Origin: Salticus scenicus
Lineage: Eukaryota > Arthropoda > Arachnida > Araneae > Salticidae
Length of the DNA stretch: 64,000 nt
Direction: 5' to 3'
NCBI GenBank assembly: GCA_963930645.1
Contig: CAWVNO010000515.1
Span: 3,208,838 to 3,272,837 of the forward strand
Shown in pieces: positions 1 to 9,770 of this stretch (its first letter is position 1; each line of letters starts with the position of its first letter). The translations under genes were made by a program, and so were the position numbers. The notes under the pieces are model-generated. The model did no database searches. It worked only from the letters and a program-made list of their open reading frames with translations, and was not told where the DNA came from.

Positions 1-28
1 TTTTGGTAAATATCAATTATTATTTCTA

Positions 29-352
29 CAGTAGAGCCTCGGTTATCCGAGCCCGATTAACCGAGGTAGTCTCAAAAATGTCACGTCACGGTGGAGGCGT
101 GGCCTTTGATAAATTTGACTATACAGTTATGTTTTTTATAATTTATGTATGCGCGTATTTTACTGCATTTTTCATTGGATTACATTTAAATATGTAATAT
201 ATGTATTGTTTTCTTCATTGGTTACGTTTTCATTCATTTTAAAGTTTAACACATATTCCCCCACGATTTACAGCAGAGGCCGTTTTATCCGAGTTTTCGA
301 TTATCCGACGTACCCTCGGTCCACATTATCTCATATAAGCGAGGCACTACCG
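29..352. mobile_element. pogo/Tigger-like MITE with TA target duplication
   Basis: The left end reads CAGTAGAGCCTCGGTTATC and the right end carries the imperfect inverse, GAGGCACTACCG. Both are flanked by TA (27-28 and 353-354), the target duplication of the Tc1/mariner/pogo superfamily. Subterminal blocks repeat the ATCCGAG and TTATCCGA motifs in both orientations (about 45-66 and 276-322). There is no transposase. The 64- and 72-residue open frames across it run through the inverted repeats and are not genes. The pogo/Tigger assignment rests on the CAG start, the TA duplication and the general look of the ends. The right end has diverged from the left, so this is an old insertion. Confidence 0.7.
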
Positions 353-1216
353 TATTATTATTATTAATATTACTATAATATTACTATAATTAAGTTACTG
401 TCGTTGCCAATGCTATTTAATGTATTCTGCCTTTTTCGCTTTTTTGACATGTATCTAAAAAATATTTTACATAAAAAGATGAATTTGTCAGCTTTGTATA
501 GAAATACACAATAAATAGACTCAAGGTATTTAACGCTGAATTCGGCTGAAATATTTCTGCTAAAAAAGTTTTATATAATCAAAATTATGCATAGAAACTT
601 AATTATAATTCACCAGCGTATACTTTAGTATATTGCACTGCGCAATGTCAGGTTATGATTTTACAATATTTTTTCAGCACGAACGTAGGCCATGTACCAA
701 CATTTTAGTTTCGTTTTAAAATTCTCAGATTTCAAAAACAAGTGAAATAACTTTCAGAAAATTCAATGCTATATACTCAAGCATATTCTGCTTTGTTTAA
801 GATTAATTTTATCAAAATATTTTAAATTATTTTATACAGTTTTTTAAAATTGATATTTAAGGGAATATAATCTTCACATTACTTTATTGGCCGTCTTGTA
901 TCGGAATTCCCTTTATGGACACGGAATTAAAGACGGGTCATGTGATTTTCTGCTGGGAATTTTCTTAAATAGGTTTAACGGGTTTGAAAAGAAAGTCTTT
1001 TTAAGCGGCCAAGCAAAAAGGTACCTATGTATTTTGCATATGGTTTGCTTAACTTCGAAAAATTTTAATTAATTCAAATTTTCAGTTTTTTATTATGATT
1101 ATTATTATTATTATTATTATTAAACAAATATTCATTTTTTTTAATTATTATTATTAAACAACAAATATTCATTTTTTTCTTCTTCTTCTTTGCCAATTTA
1201 AACGCAGGTCGCGCTC
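353..1216. other. AT-rich DNA without recognised genes
   Basis: This is unstructured AT-rich sequence ending in an (ATT)n tract at about 1092-1123. A 61-codon open frame (887-1072, plus) shows no recognisable protein signature and is most likely chance. Confidence 0.6.
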
Positions 1217-1421
1217 ATTGGCTTAGTCCATACTTGCCAACATAGTAATTACTATTCCGTAGTATTGTTAGCTCCGCCTTCTTTTTTACATCAGTATCTT
1301 TTTAGAGTATTTTTCTTCTTATTTAATCGTAATTGCATTTGGAGAATACTACTCTAAAAATTTACTGGTGTGAAAAAAGGGCGGGACTAGCAACACTACA
1401 GAATATAAATTAGGATGTTTG
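1217..1421. mobile_element. Fold-back (palindromic) MITE, left member of a pair
   Basis: Arms of about 80 bp around a centre near 1330 are reverse complements. CGTAGTATTGTTAG on the left matches CTAGCAACACTACAG on the right. The TTTTTACATCAGTATC block pairs with ACTGGTGTGAAAAAAG, and TTTTTAGAGTA pairs with ACTCTAAAAA. The outer edge has CTTGCCAACAT. There is no coding capacity. A transcript would form a long hairpin. It shares its core (CATCAGTAT, TTAGAG) with the element that follows directly, so the two are related copies of one family. Confidence 0.75.
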
Positions 1422-1626
1422 CCAACATCCTAATTATGAACCAGAAGATTTTTAGTACACGCCTTTTTTTCCACATCAGTATATTTTTAGAGTGCTTTTC
1501 TTGTTATTTAATCATAATAAATTTGAAAAAAATTACTCTAAAAATATACTGGTGTGGAAAGAGGGGCTTGAACTAAAAATCTTCCGGTTCATAATTAGGA
1601 TGTTGGCAAGCATGGCTTAGCCTTTC
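1420..1626. mobile_element. Fold-back (palindromic) MITE, right member of a pair
   Basis: The left arm begins TTGCCAACATCCTAATTATG and the right arm ends with the near-perfect inverse, CATAATTAGGATGTTGGCAA (1590-1609). Arms of about 74 bp also pair ACCAGAAGATTTTTAG with CTAAAAATCTTCCGGT and CCACATCAGTATATTTTTAG with CTAAAAATATACTGGTGTGG. Arm identity is visibly higher than in the neighbouring palindrome, so this copy is younger. Beyond the arms, GGCTTAG/CTAAGCC similarity reaches out to about 1217 and 1626, which suggests the pair is bounded by one outer inverted repeat. Confidence 0.8.
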
Positions 1627-3898
1627 AATGATTTTCGCATTTTTTATCGAAACTATCGTATTTATACAAATAATCTGTACAACAAAGTATTTTTAGCATT
1701 TGTTTTTTCGCAGTGTTTTAGCGTTTATTTTTATGTTCCACAGCGCTTTCTAGTTTTTATAAAGAAATTAATATAATTATTACGAAAATATATTTAGTGA
1801 TGCAATCAAATAAATATTAATTACGTAAATGAGTAATTCATAAAATTCTAACAAATTTTTGCTTAGTAAATTCTAATGCTATGCACATCCATATTGAAAG
1901 AACGTATCACAATCTATATTTCACTATAAAACGTTTATTGTTTTACGTAAACAAAGTTTATATTCAAAATTTTTTATTCTTTCATGATGTATTTATCATC
2001 CATATTATAAATTCCATTGAAATGAATGTGATATGAAAAAATTTAATTTCTATAAAATAAATATTTTTTTCAATTTAAAATTTTTCAACTTGTCATTTCT
2101 TAAATTATCGGAGCAAAACTATTATTGTACAAACGTTAAAAATGGCTTATTACAAATAATTGTATAAAATATTAATGCTGAATTGAAACTTAATCACCAC
2201 AATTTAAAGATTAATGAGTTAATAGTAATCCAAATTTTTAATTCTATAAGTTGCCAAAAATAAAGAAATTTGAATAATAATAAATACCTTTTTATTTATT
2301 TATTTTTAAATACTTTTTTTTTTTTTTTTGTTTTTGTCATTGCTTCTAAAAATATAAATATAATTATAAATTACTAAAACACTATTAACGACAGAAATAA
2401 TTTTCGAGCACCATCACCTGCTGTTAACAAAGTCATACTCCAGGTTATTCTGCAGTAAAATTTGTAATCAAAATTACTAATGTATATTTTTAAAATTTAA
2501 TTTTCACATTTCTTAAATAAAAACTTTTCTTATTTTTTCATATTTTATTTTAAAGCTATAAAATGCAAAGGATACAATTAGTGCACTTTTCTTTTCTTTA
2601 TATATATATATATATATATAGAAGTTATTAGCTTGAAAATGAAACATTAAAATTTTTAAAAATCTAAACAGGAATGTATTGAATGCGCAAACATAAATCG
2701 TGGCTGCTCCCTCAACGATAACCTGATAAAAGAAACCAAACAAAAAGATAACATTCAGATAGAAAAATTCCTGAATTACACATCGAATTAAAGAATTCTA
2801 CGTTTTTAGAACATTTTAAAATTTTAAAGGAAAAAAAAAAAAAAAGATATTTTACATCGCACCACAGAATAAATTGAAAAGCAGAAGATTAATGGCTTTA
2901 AAGGATTTTTATTTTATTTCGCCGTGCATATATTTTTGTCCTTTATTAGAATAAAATATAAAGCTTTTTTCTTTTTTCCCTCCTGTACAGAAAGCGGTGG
3001 TGGCTTTAGCCAAAAATAGGAGAATAATTGGCGAAGGAAAAGTAGATAAAATTTGAAACGCGAAGTATCGGAAAAACATCATGGGAGTTTCGTGTCATCT
3101 AAAGGTGTCGCTTTTAACTAGGTGAAATATTGATTTTAAATTTATGTTTTAATTTTCTTATAGCACAGGTTATTAATAATTCGGAAGAAAGTCTTTAGTA
3201 TAATGTATGGGAGCGTCAAAGAAATCTGCTTGTTTATGCAAACTGTGGTGGTGTAGAAATGTTATACTTGAGATGCGTAACGAATTATTTATATGAATAA
3301 CCGTGCGTGATTAAAAATTCCTTCAAGTTATCCTTCAGATACATTTTTTATTTAATTATTATTTATTTAATTATTTATTATGTCTTCGCGATAGAAACTT
3401 TTGTCAATTAGAAAATTTATGCTTTTAATTCAATAATATTTTTAAGGAAAACCGCATAGAAGTATCTTTAAAACTGCGTGTGAGTTTTGATTATTCGAAA
3501 ATTGAATGCTGTGCATACAGGCCCTATACAAAAAATAAATAAATAAAATAAAATAAATAAATAAATAAGATTGATTTTTTTTTAATTTAAAATAGTTATA
3601 ATAAAAATAATTATAAGCAAATACTTGTATGTAATTTATTTTGAAATTGTACTAAAACACAATGAAAGGGAAGTGTTCCGCTCTTGACATTTCCGTTATA
3701 TTTGATCTAATAGAAACGATGAAAAATAGGTTTGTGAAATGATATTAACATATATAGATATAAATATACAGATATATATTTCTGAATATTAAATTATTAA
3801 TAATAGAGGTTTGGTAAACTTAAGAGGATAAGATTTTTAAATTGTACTATATTAGGTTTGTTCAGTAAAATATATATTCAGACGATTCTTATGGTTTT

Positions 3899-3900
<2 letters not shown>
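1627..3900. other. AT-rich DNA with simple repeats
   Basis: No gene or transposon ends were recognised. It contains a T16 run (2314-2329), (TA)n (2599-2620), A15 (2831-2845) and an AAAT-rich tract (about 3531-3568). The stretch 2985-3115 is slightly more complex but codes for nothing recognisable. Confidence 0.6.

Positions 3901-3955
<55 letters not shown>
3901..3955. repeat. (AT)n microsatellite, 55 bp
   Basis: A pure alternating AT tract that directly abuts the left end of the palindromic MITE at 3960. This is consistent with a TA-targeting element landing in or next to a microsatellite. Confidence 0.95.
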
Positions 3956-3956
<1 letters not shown>

Positions 3957-3959
3957 GTA

Positions 3960-4173
3960 CAGTCGGCTGCAAAATTATTCGAGCACCAACCAATAATTCC
4001 TATATTTAAAAAGTACACTTAAGACTGTTTTGCTAAGTAAATCCTTCTCGAATCATGTTCTTAGACTGATTAAGAACATGACTCGACAAGGATTTATTTA
4101 ACAAAGCTGTATTAAGTGTACTTTGTTTCGGCAAGGATTATTGCTAGTGCTCGAATAATTTTGCAGCCGACTG
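3960..4173. mobile_element. Palindromic Tc1/mariner-like MITE with CAGTCGGC ends
   Basis: The left end CAGTCGGCTGCAAAATTATT is matched exactly by AATAATTTTGCAGCCGACTG at the right end. The pairing continues through CGAGCAC/GTGCTCG, AGTACACTTAA/TTAAGTGTACTT and CGAATCATGTTCTTA/TAAGAACATGACTCG to a tiny loop near 4066. The whole 214 bp is therefore one inverted repeat. A TA precedes it (3958-3959) and a TA lies two bases beyond the right end (4176-4177). It has no coding capacity. A decayed half copy lies at 10891 and a possible fragment at 48620. Confidence 0.85.
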
Positions 4174-4187
4174 TGTATATATATTCA

Positions 4188-4211
4188 TTTTTTTTTTTTT
4201 TTTTTTTTTTT
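4188..4211. repeat. T24 homopolymer run
   Basis: An uninterrupted run of 24 T residues just beyond the palindromic MITE. Confidence 0.9.
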
Positions 4212-4308
4212 ACAAATTTGATATCTTTAAATTACGTTTTCTTCGTTTGAATTTTTCCATGAAGTAATGATCTTCAAAATGCTAAAACTTCTACAGATAT
4301 TCAAGAAA

Positions 4309-4312
<4 letters not shown>

Positions 4313-4345
<33 letters not shown>
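4313..4345. repeat. T33 homopolymer run
   Basis: An uninterrupted run of 33 T residues, among the longest in the window. No retroposon body is recognisable on either side. Confidence 0.9.
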
Positions 4346-4348
<3 letters not shown>

Positions 4349-5697
4349 TTTAATGGAACCTACTTAAAAGAATGAAGAATGAATTTGGAAGTTTATTAAT
4401 TAGTTTTGGGGGGGGGGATTAAAAATGCATACCCGTGTAAAGATTTGGGGGGTAAAAAAAACATGATTTTTGTTATATTTTTAATTTTTTTTCTTTTAAC
4501 GATATTGCAAAATCCATCCCTAATTCTTTTCCTAAATTTCTGTAGAAGTTTAAGTAATTCAAAGATTTCAAATCTTAAAAAAAAAATATGTCAAAAACCG
4601 TAAGGATTGTTGTCTGAATATATATTATGTAGAAAAAAACATAATATAGTAGTTCAATTTATAAATGTTAAATGGGAATATAAACTTTTATATGAAGTTT
4701 TCAGTAATGCCAATTCAAAGATGCCAAGCATCACTTAAATCAATGTATGCAATTATATGTACGTATATATATTGGAACCTTTTCAAGATATTCTATAGAA
4801 CTCAGGATATATGTATAAAAATAATTAATGAATTCATTACTTCGTTAAATGATGACATGATTAGCTAAATTTCTAGAGAATTTTAAATTTTTAGTAATCT
4901 ATGTTTTTTAATAAGCTCTTCCCACCTGACGTCAGAGGTCACATGATGTGGAAAAACAGCAGACGAAGTCTTCTATATCCCTAGCGATCGCTAAAATAAC
5001 ATATTTTCTATTCTTATTTTTGATCAATCGTATTTAATCTGTTGTATTTTTTTATACATCATCATTTTTAATCCATTTTATATCATTATTCATCATCTTT
5101 TGTTTGCTGTACACATTTACAATCATCATTTAGTTTATATTTGTTATTGATGTTCATTGAGAACATGTTAAATACTCTTTTTTTTTTTTCGTACTTAAAT
5201 TATCGACAGTGCAACATTGTACGGGGTAAAACCATTTAGACCAGTAACTAAGTTAATTAACTTGCTTTAACACCTTTATGCAATTAAATTTGATTAAAAA
5301 CATTTTAAAATTTCAAATTATAATCCATAAACATTCCACAAGAACAAGCTATTATTTATTGCTAGATCAGTTAATGTTACAGTTACACCACAACATACAA
5401 AAAGCGATTCTTACAGGTAAAAATAAATCAACACATAAAGTGTTTTTTAAAAATTATTGAATTTACAAATACAATTATTCTATTGTTTACAAGTGCAAAA
5501 TGTTACTTTTATTTTATTTTATTTTATATTAAATATTAACACTTTTGTTCTTAAGAACAATATTTAATTTAATCCGATTGTCGGAATTCGATTTTACGTT
5601 ATTAAAACATCGCGTGATTTAGCAGACGACGCAAGAGCCCATTATACAAAAATTATGTGTCATATTGTTACCGGATGATAACTACTTAAAACAAATC

Positions 5698-5699
<2 letters not shown>
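4346..5699. other. AT-rich DNA with one short complex patch
   Basis: Mostly low-complexity AT sequence with a G10 run at 4408-4417. Short open frames here (65, 67 and 60 codons) have amino-acid compositions dictated by AT content and resemble nothing known. The only complex patch, 4915-4995, is listed separately. Confidence 0.6.
4925..4995. promoter_or_regulatory. CRE-like palindrome plus E-box-like motif, possible regulatory patch
   Basis: A TGACGTCA palindrome (cAMP-response-element type) lies inside CACCTGACGTCAGAGGTCAC, followed by TCACATGA and, 40 bp on, the 12-bp palindrome TAGCGATCGCTA. GC content is clearly above the surroundings. Such motifs are known transcription-factor sites in animals, but no gene starts next to them, so a regulatory role is only a possibility. 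Confidence 0.2.

Positions 5700-5752
<53 letters not shown>
5700..5752. repeat. (TA)n microsatellite, about 53 bp
   Basis: A pure TA alternation followed by AAAT repeats. It produces the artificial tyrosine/isoleucine-rich frame on the minus strand. Confidence 0.95.
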
Positions 5753-5763
<11 letters not shown>

Positions 5764-5945
5764 TTAAGTAAAACGGCACGTTTCGCAAAAAACATTTTTC
5801 AGCCTCAACAAAAGCAGATTTGTTACCTGTGTATATATAAACAAATAAATAAATAATAAAAAGATAAAAGCTCAAAAAATATTGATAATAATAGAGAGGA
5901 AGAAATAACTATTTAAAAAACATATAAGTAAATAATAATAATAAT

Positions 5946-5977
<32 letters not shown>

Positions 5978-6691
5978 ATCCTGGAAGTGAAATAAAAGAA
6001 AAGTAAATCGTTTAAAGATCAAATAAATGCATCATAAAAAAAAAAAAAAAATAAATTTACAAGACTAGTGTACTTTTTAACATTAAAAAAATGCAAATAA
6101 TATTTTCAAAGCAATGATACAATTAAAATATTAAAACTAAAAGGGAAATATTCAGCAATAAGGAAAACAGTAAATACCTAGAATCATACTACGAAATACA
6201 GACGAAAATATAAATAAAATTAAATAAACTAACTTTTAGTTGAACAATTCAATTAATTGGTTATTCAAGCCGCTTGGAGCGTTGTATTATAATTATTTTT
6301 ATAATCATGACTTTTAAAATCAATATTAGAAATACGTATTTGTAAAAAGCTAATTTTTTCAGCCTGCAGACGTTCTCTTGCTAAATGCAATTATAAAAGG
6401 ATTTTCTTTTAAAATTTTCCAAAAAAAATGAGCAATACTTTTATTTTTATACAATTCATATTAGCTCTAAGCCGAGGAAAAAAACGTATATTCAAAAATG
6501 GTAACCGATATGTCCCAAATAAATTGATAAAATTTTATAATATGTATTTAATTGGTCTGTTATAGATTTTATAAACAAACTCAAGTTATGAGTTAAATTG
6601 TAAACACGCGTCACTATTGTAATAAAATTAAAAACACTTTTAAAACATGTTTAAAATACATTTATTAAAAAGATAAAAGACTTCCAAAGCT
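5753..6691. other. AT-rich DNA with A28 and A16 runs
   Basis: Contains A-runs at 5946-5973 and 6036-6051. On the minus strand, 5785-5815 reads GGCTGA, a spacer, then GCGAAACGTGCC, reminiscent of a decayed Penelope-type hammerhead core, but its CTGANGA box is mutated. No genes were recognised. Confidence 0.5.
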
Positions 6692-6722
6692 TTTCGCCTT
6701 AGATAAAACAAGGCATCATCAG
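6692..6722 (-). ncRNA. Hammerhead-ribozyme-like motif
   Basis: On the minus strand the order is CUGAUGA (6716-6722), one unpaired U, GCCUU, a 9-nt loop, AAGGC and GAAA (6692-6695). That is the conserved hammerhead core with a perfect 5-bp stem II. Hammerheads of this kind are known in Penelope-like retroelements and retrozymes. Against it, the extra U after CUGAUGA is not canonical, a stem III can only be drawn with a G-U closing pair (GCUU/AAGU, followed by the C of a GUC), and stem I is poor. Best read as a relic of a retroelement-borne ribozyme, or chance. Confidence 0.3.
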
Positions 6723-6783
6723 GGATTTAGTTTTACACACTACAGAGCAGTTATATATACTTTTGATATAGATTTTATTTTAA

Positions 6784-7214
6784 GGGTCTCTTCACTCACC
6801 GCCGCCGGAAGCCGAATCTAATGTTATTCTATGTGAAATTTTTCTTTACAAATAACTTATTAACTAATACATATTTTTAAATTCTGTTTTCACATTCTAA
6901 AAATTCCCAGCTGTTAAATTGACGGACCTTTTTTAAAAAATTATTTTTTTTTATTTCTTATGTTTTATTTTGAAGCTGAAAAATACGAATTTTCAATATT
7001 TGAAAATTTTTCATTTTGCAATTTCAAAATAAAATATTAATAATTAAAAAAAATTCATTTTTTAAAAAGGTCCGTCAATTTAACAGTTGGGAATTTTCTG
7101 AATGTGGAAACAGAATTTAAATATATATATTAGTTAATAAGTTATTTGTAAAGAAAATTTCCCCATAGAATAACATTGGCTCGGGCTTCCGTTGACGGTA
7201 AGTGAAGAGGTCCG
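6784..7214. mobile_element. 431-bp palindromic MITE flanked by TTAA (piggyBac-like)
   Basis: TTAA sits at 6780-6783 and at 7215-7218, immediately outside the inverted ends GGGTCTCTTCACTCACC and GGTAAGTGAAGAGGTCCG. The arms run about 175 bp each. Matching blocks include CGGAAGCC, AATGTTATTCTATG, TTAACTAATA, TAAATTGACGGACCTTTTTTA and TTTATTTTGAA with their inverses. A TTAA duplication is typical of piggyBac. No transposase is present and the ends are not the classical CCC/GGG form, so the superfamily is inferred from the target site alone. Confidence 0.7.
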
Positions 7215-7240
7215 TTAAGGACATGAGAGACATAGAATTG

Positions 7241-7553
7241 TTTTATTATTTAGATCCTATCGCTTCTTAAACCATATATGCTCATTATCGAGCTCATTTT
7301 GGTGTATTACAGGTTTGGTATTAGAGCCGGTCATAGATCGTCGTGTACATTGATAGGTAGTTTGCGTAAAATCCGTCGTGGATGCAGTAAGCACTCCGTG
7401 TTCCGTAAAATGGATACCTCCGAGGGTTAGCGAAGCTAAACAGCCAAGGAGGATCAAAATTGTGATAGCAGATTTCTGGGCCATCACTAGGGATGAGTCC
7501 TAGACCTTCACCAATATCCCACAGCGAAACACTAGTGCGACATATAAACTCAA
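7241..7553 (-). repeat. Dispersed SINE-like repeat (GTCGCACTAGTG family)
   Basis: Read on the minus strand, 7496-7549 contains GTCGCACTAGTG, CGC, GGG, ATTGG and GGTCT in the same order and spacing as a plus-strand copy at 43162-43217, so it is a dispersed repeat. The extent towards 7241 is uncertain. A TTTATT at 7242-7247 gives an AATAAA on the minus strand. A 76-codon frame (7257-7487, minus) starts with a stretch resembling a secretory signal peptide, but it lies inside this repeat unit and is treated as accidental. Confidence 0.5.
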
Positions 7554-7817
7554 TCAATCAGTATAACAAGAAATTAGCACTATTAAATTTTTAGTTATTA
7601 CATTTTATGTAACTGCAAAATTGTTGTATTCTTAAAAAAAAAATATCTGGTTACAACAAAGGCACGCCTTCCATTACCCACTTATAACAAACTCTTTTGT
7701 ATATGATATGGCCAAAATACATAAAACTGACCTAACTAATCAGGTCACCCAGCAATTTTTGCTGTATAAACCAAACAATGGGCAAAGGGGCATATAAATG
7801 GAAGTTTGTACAGCAGA

Positions 7818-8260
7818 TTTCGTTAGAGCCATTTTTGAGAAACCGTATTTCGGTCCCACTTCCGATTTTCTCCAAAACTTGGCAAACTTGTCTGTATACC
7901 GGAAACCAACTTATAGACGCGAAAGGACATCTAAAATGGAGTTAATATGCTGAGTTTGAAAAAAAAAAAAAAATGCGTAGGGCCGTTTTTTAAGGTACTC
8001 TACTTCCGAGACCTGAAATTTGTCTACCAAATTAAAATATCTATCAATTTTCCAGCAGTAACTAACTAATACATATGAAAGGATATCTAAAAAGTGCCTG
8101 CAACTTTGAAGGAAATCGTTATAGCCGTTTTTAGAACACGAATTTACAGTTCCACTTCTAGCTTTTCATGTTCCATTTCCATTTTTCCAATTTTCACCAA
8201 AATTTGGCTAACTCATCTGTACACCGAACCTGTTTTAATTGTAAATTCTTCGTGTTCTAT
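7818..8260. repeat. Diverged tandem array, three units of about 150 bp
   Basis: Three degenerate units start near 7821, 7975 and 8117. Anchors are CGTTAGAGCCATTTTTGAG, GTAGGGCCGTTTTTTAAGG and CGTTATAGCCGTTTTTAGA, followed by TCCCACTTCCGATTTTC/TTCCACTTCTAGCTTTTC, and by GAAAGGACATCTAAAA/GAAAGGATATCTAAAA. The repeated AAACTTGGCAAACTTGTCTG and AAATTTGGCTAACTCATCTG blocks confirm the relation. Arrays like this are common inside non-autonomous Helitrons, but no termini could be placed. Confidence 0.55.
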
Positions 8261-8324
8261 CCTTTTTCCTTAAAGATATATGTTAGACAGAAGGTTCCCT
8301 TCCCCCCTTGCACACAAACTGATC

Positions 8325-8330
<6 letters not shown>

Positions 8331-8356
<26 letters not shown>
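8331..8356. repeat. A26 homopolymer run
   Basis: An uninterrupted A26 run just upstream of the SINE at 8389. It could be the tail of an older insertion on the plus strand. Confidence 0.9.
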
Positions 8357-8388
8357 CTGTCTTAGAGTCAAAAATTTTTACATGCAAA

Positions 8389-8611
8389 TAAGGGCGCACC
8401 AGCAGCCAAGCGGTTTTGCATCCAAAGCTGATAGATGGGAAGTGCCGGGTTCGCTGTCATCAACCTAACTGCTCAGAGTTTCCCATAGTTTTCACCGAAA
8501 CTCGTGTAAATACGGTCTAGCTTAGAAAGACCCCATGGAGGTCATCTCACCTATAGGCCTAGGACCCTAGCGTAGTCAATCAACCTTAACCCTACAACCA
8601 ACCAACCATGC
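8389..8611 (+). mobile_element. tRNA-derived SINE
   Basis: An RNA polymerase III A-box-like segment (CAGCCAAGCGG, 8401-8411) and a B-box-like segment (GGGTTCGCTGTC, around 8447) lie at tRNA-like spacing. A tRNA-unrelated body of about 130 bp follows (CCCATGGAGGTCATCTC, GGCCTAGGACCC) and then a short ACCA-type tail (CAACCAACCAACCA) near 8597-8608. The AAGCGG in the A box resembles serine/leucine tRNA parents. Clear target-site duplications were not identified. The region is distinctly less AT-rich than its flanks. Confidence 0.6.
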
Positions 8612-9434
8612 AAACAGATTAAAATTCGACATAAAAAAATTACGAACTACAATTCTACCATTCCTCCAGTAGCCGGGAAATAAAAATAATAACATAGGGA
8701 AAAAGGGAAATAATATTTCCTTGCAAAACTTTTTTACTGAAATATCTAATTCCATTAACGGGAAATTTAGATCAGGTCTCTTCCGAATTAAATACGCAAA
8801 GTTAGGTGTTCCATAACTCTCCCAGCGCACGGCTTAAATGAAAAATTAAGTTGAGCAAACGTTCCCCTTGAGAATCGTGAGTGAATACTACTACAGATCA
8901 CGAGACTCGTTCACGAGAATGTGTATCTGACACGCGCCTGAAAACGTCACTTTCAGTTCAGGTGGACTGCAGAAGCTTTGTTTAATAGCTTAATGTTTCT
9001 ATTTAATATATGTTTCACCTAAAACAGAACTCTGCAGAAAATGTAGATTTCTTCCTCTAGTAAAGAGGACGAGAGCGGAGGCTGGAAAATTTATGGTACA
9101 TAAACTCGTGGGATTCGGAGATCTGTAGGTTTAAGTGTTATTTAAATGCAGACAGATGTAATATACTTTATCTCAAAGAAACTGAGCACTCTATTCGAAT
9201 TTTTATTCTGATGACTATATCTGAAAGAGTTTCGGTTTTTAATTTTTCTGCTCTGAGAAATTTTAATAAATAGGCATATAGTTGTTTTTTTTTTCTTCTT
9301 TCTTTTTAATTAATTTATTCATTTAATTTTTAAATTCTCTTAGATGTTTAGTACGATAGAACTTTACTTTCAGTCAGACATTTCGCGTCGTCATCATTTG
9401 CTATGTTTTACCTAGGATATGTCAGGATGTTTGT
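8612..9434. other. Unannotated sequence, no gene recognised
   Basis: Moderately complex up to about 9140. An 84-codon minus-strand frame (8576-8830) overlaps the SINE end and has no recognisable similarity. Nothing else can be assigned. Confidence 0.5.
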
Positions 9435-9770
9435 CCTTTTCGCAACAAGTTAAATATATATATATTAAATTTAAATTGAGATGAAACCTACAAAAGAAAT
9501 TTTAATAGTGATATAGTAACCTTTGCTAAGGAACACAACCTCATGTTTTAAGGTAAAAAAATAATTCTTTTTTTTATTTTATCTTTATTTTTTACGCCTT
9601 TTGTATAGTTAGGCCAATTAAAAATATTTTTTCCTCTTTTCCCTTCTCGCATCAAGTTCAAAAAATATTTTAAATTAAAATTGAGAAAAATCATGCGAAA
9701 GAAATTTTGACAAATGAATATAGTAACCGTTGCTGAGGAACAGTTACCGCATGATTTTATATGGCAGAAT
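9435..9770. repeat. Ancient tandem duplication, period about 205 bp
   Basis: 9435-9555 and 9640-9770 share CTTTTCGCAACAAGTT/CTTCTCGCATCAAGTT, AATTGAGATGAAA/AATTGAGAAAAAT, GAAAGAAATTTT/AAAAGAAATTTT and ATAGTAACCTTTGCTAAGGA/ATAGTAACCGTTGCTGAGGA in the same order. Divergence is substantial, so the duplication is old. Confidence 0.6.

Noticed and set aside
7257..7487. Minus-strand 76-codon frame with an apparent secretory signal peptide, and an overlapping 78-codon frame
   Set aside because: The region upstream and at the start matches a dispersed repeat also present at 43162-43217, and no cysteine-rich or other recognisable mature domain follows. The hydrophobic start is best explained as chance translation of a repeat.
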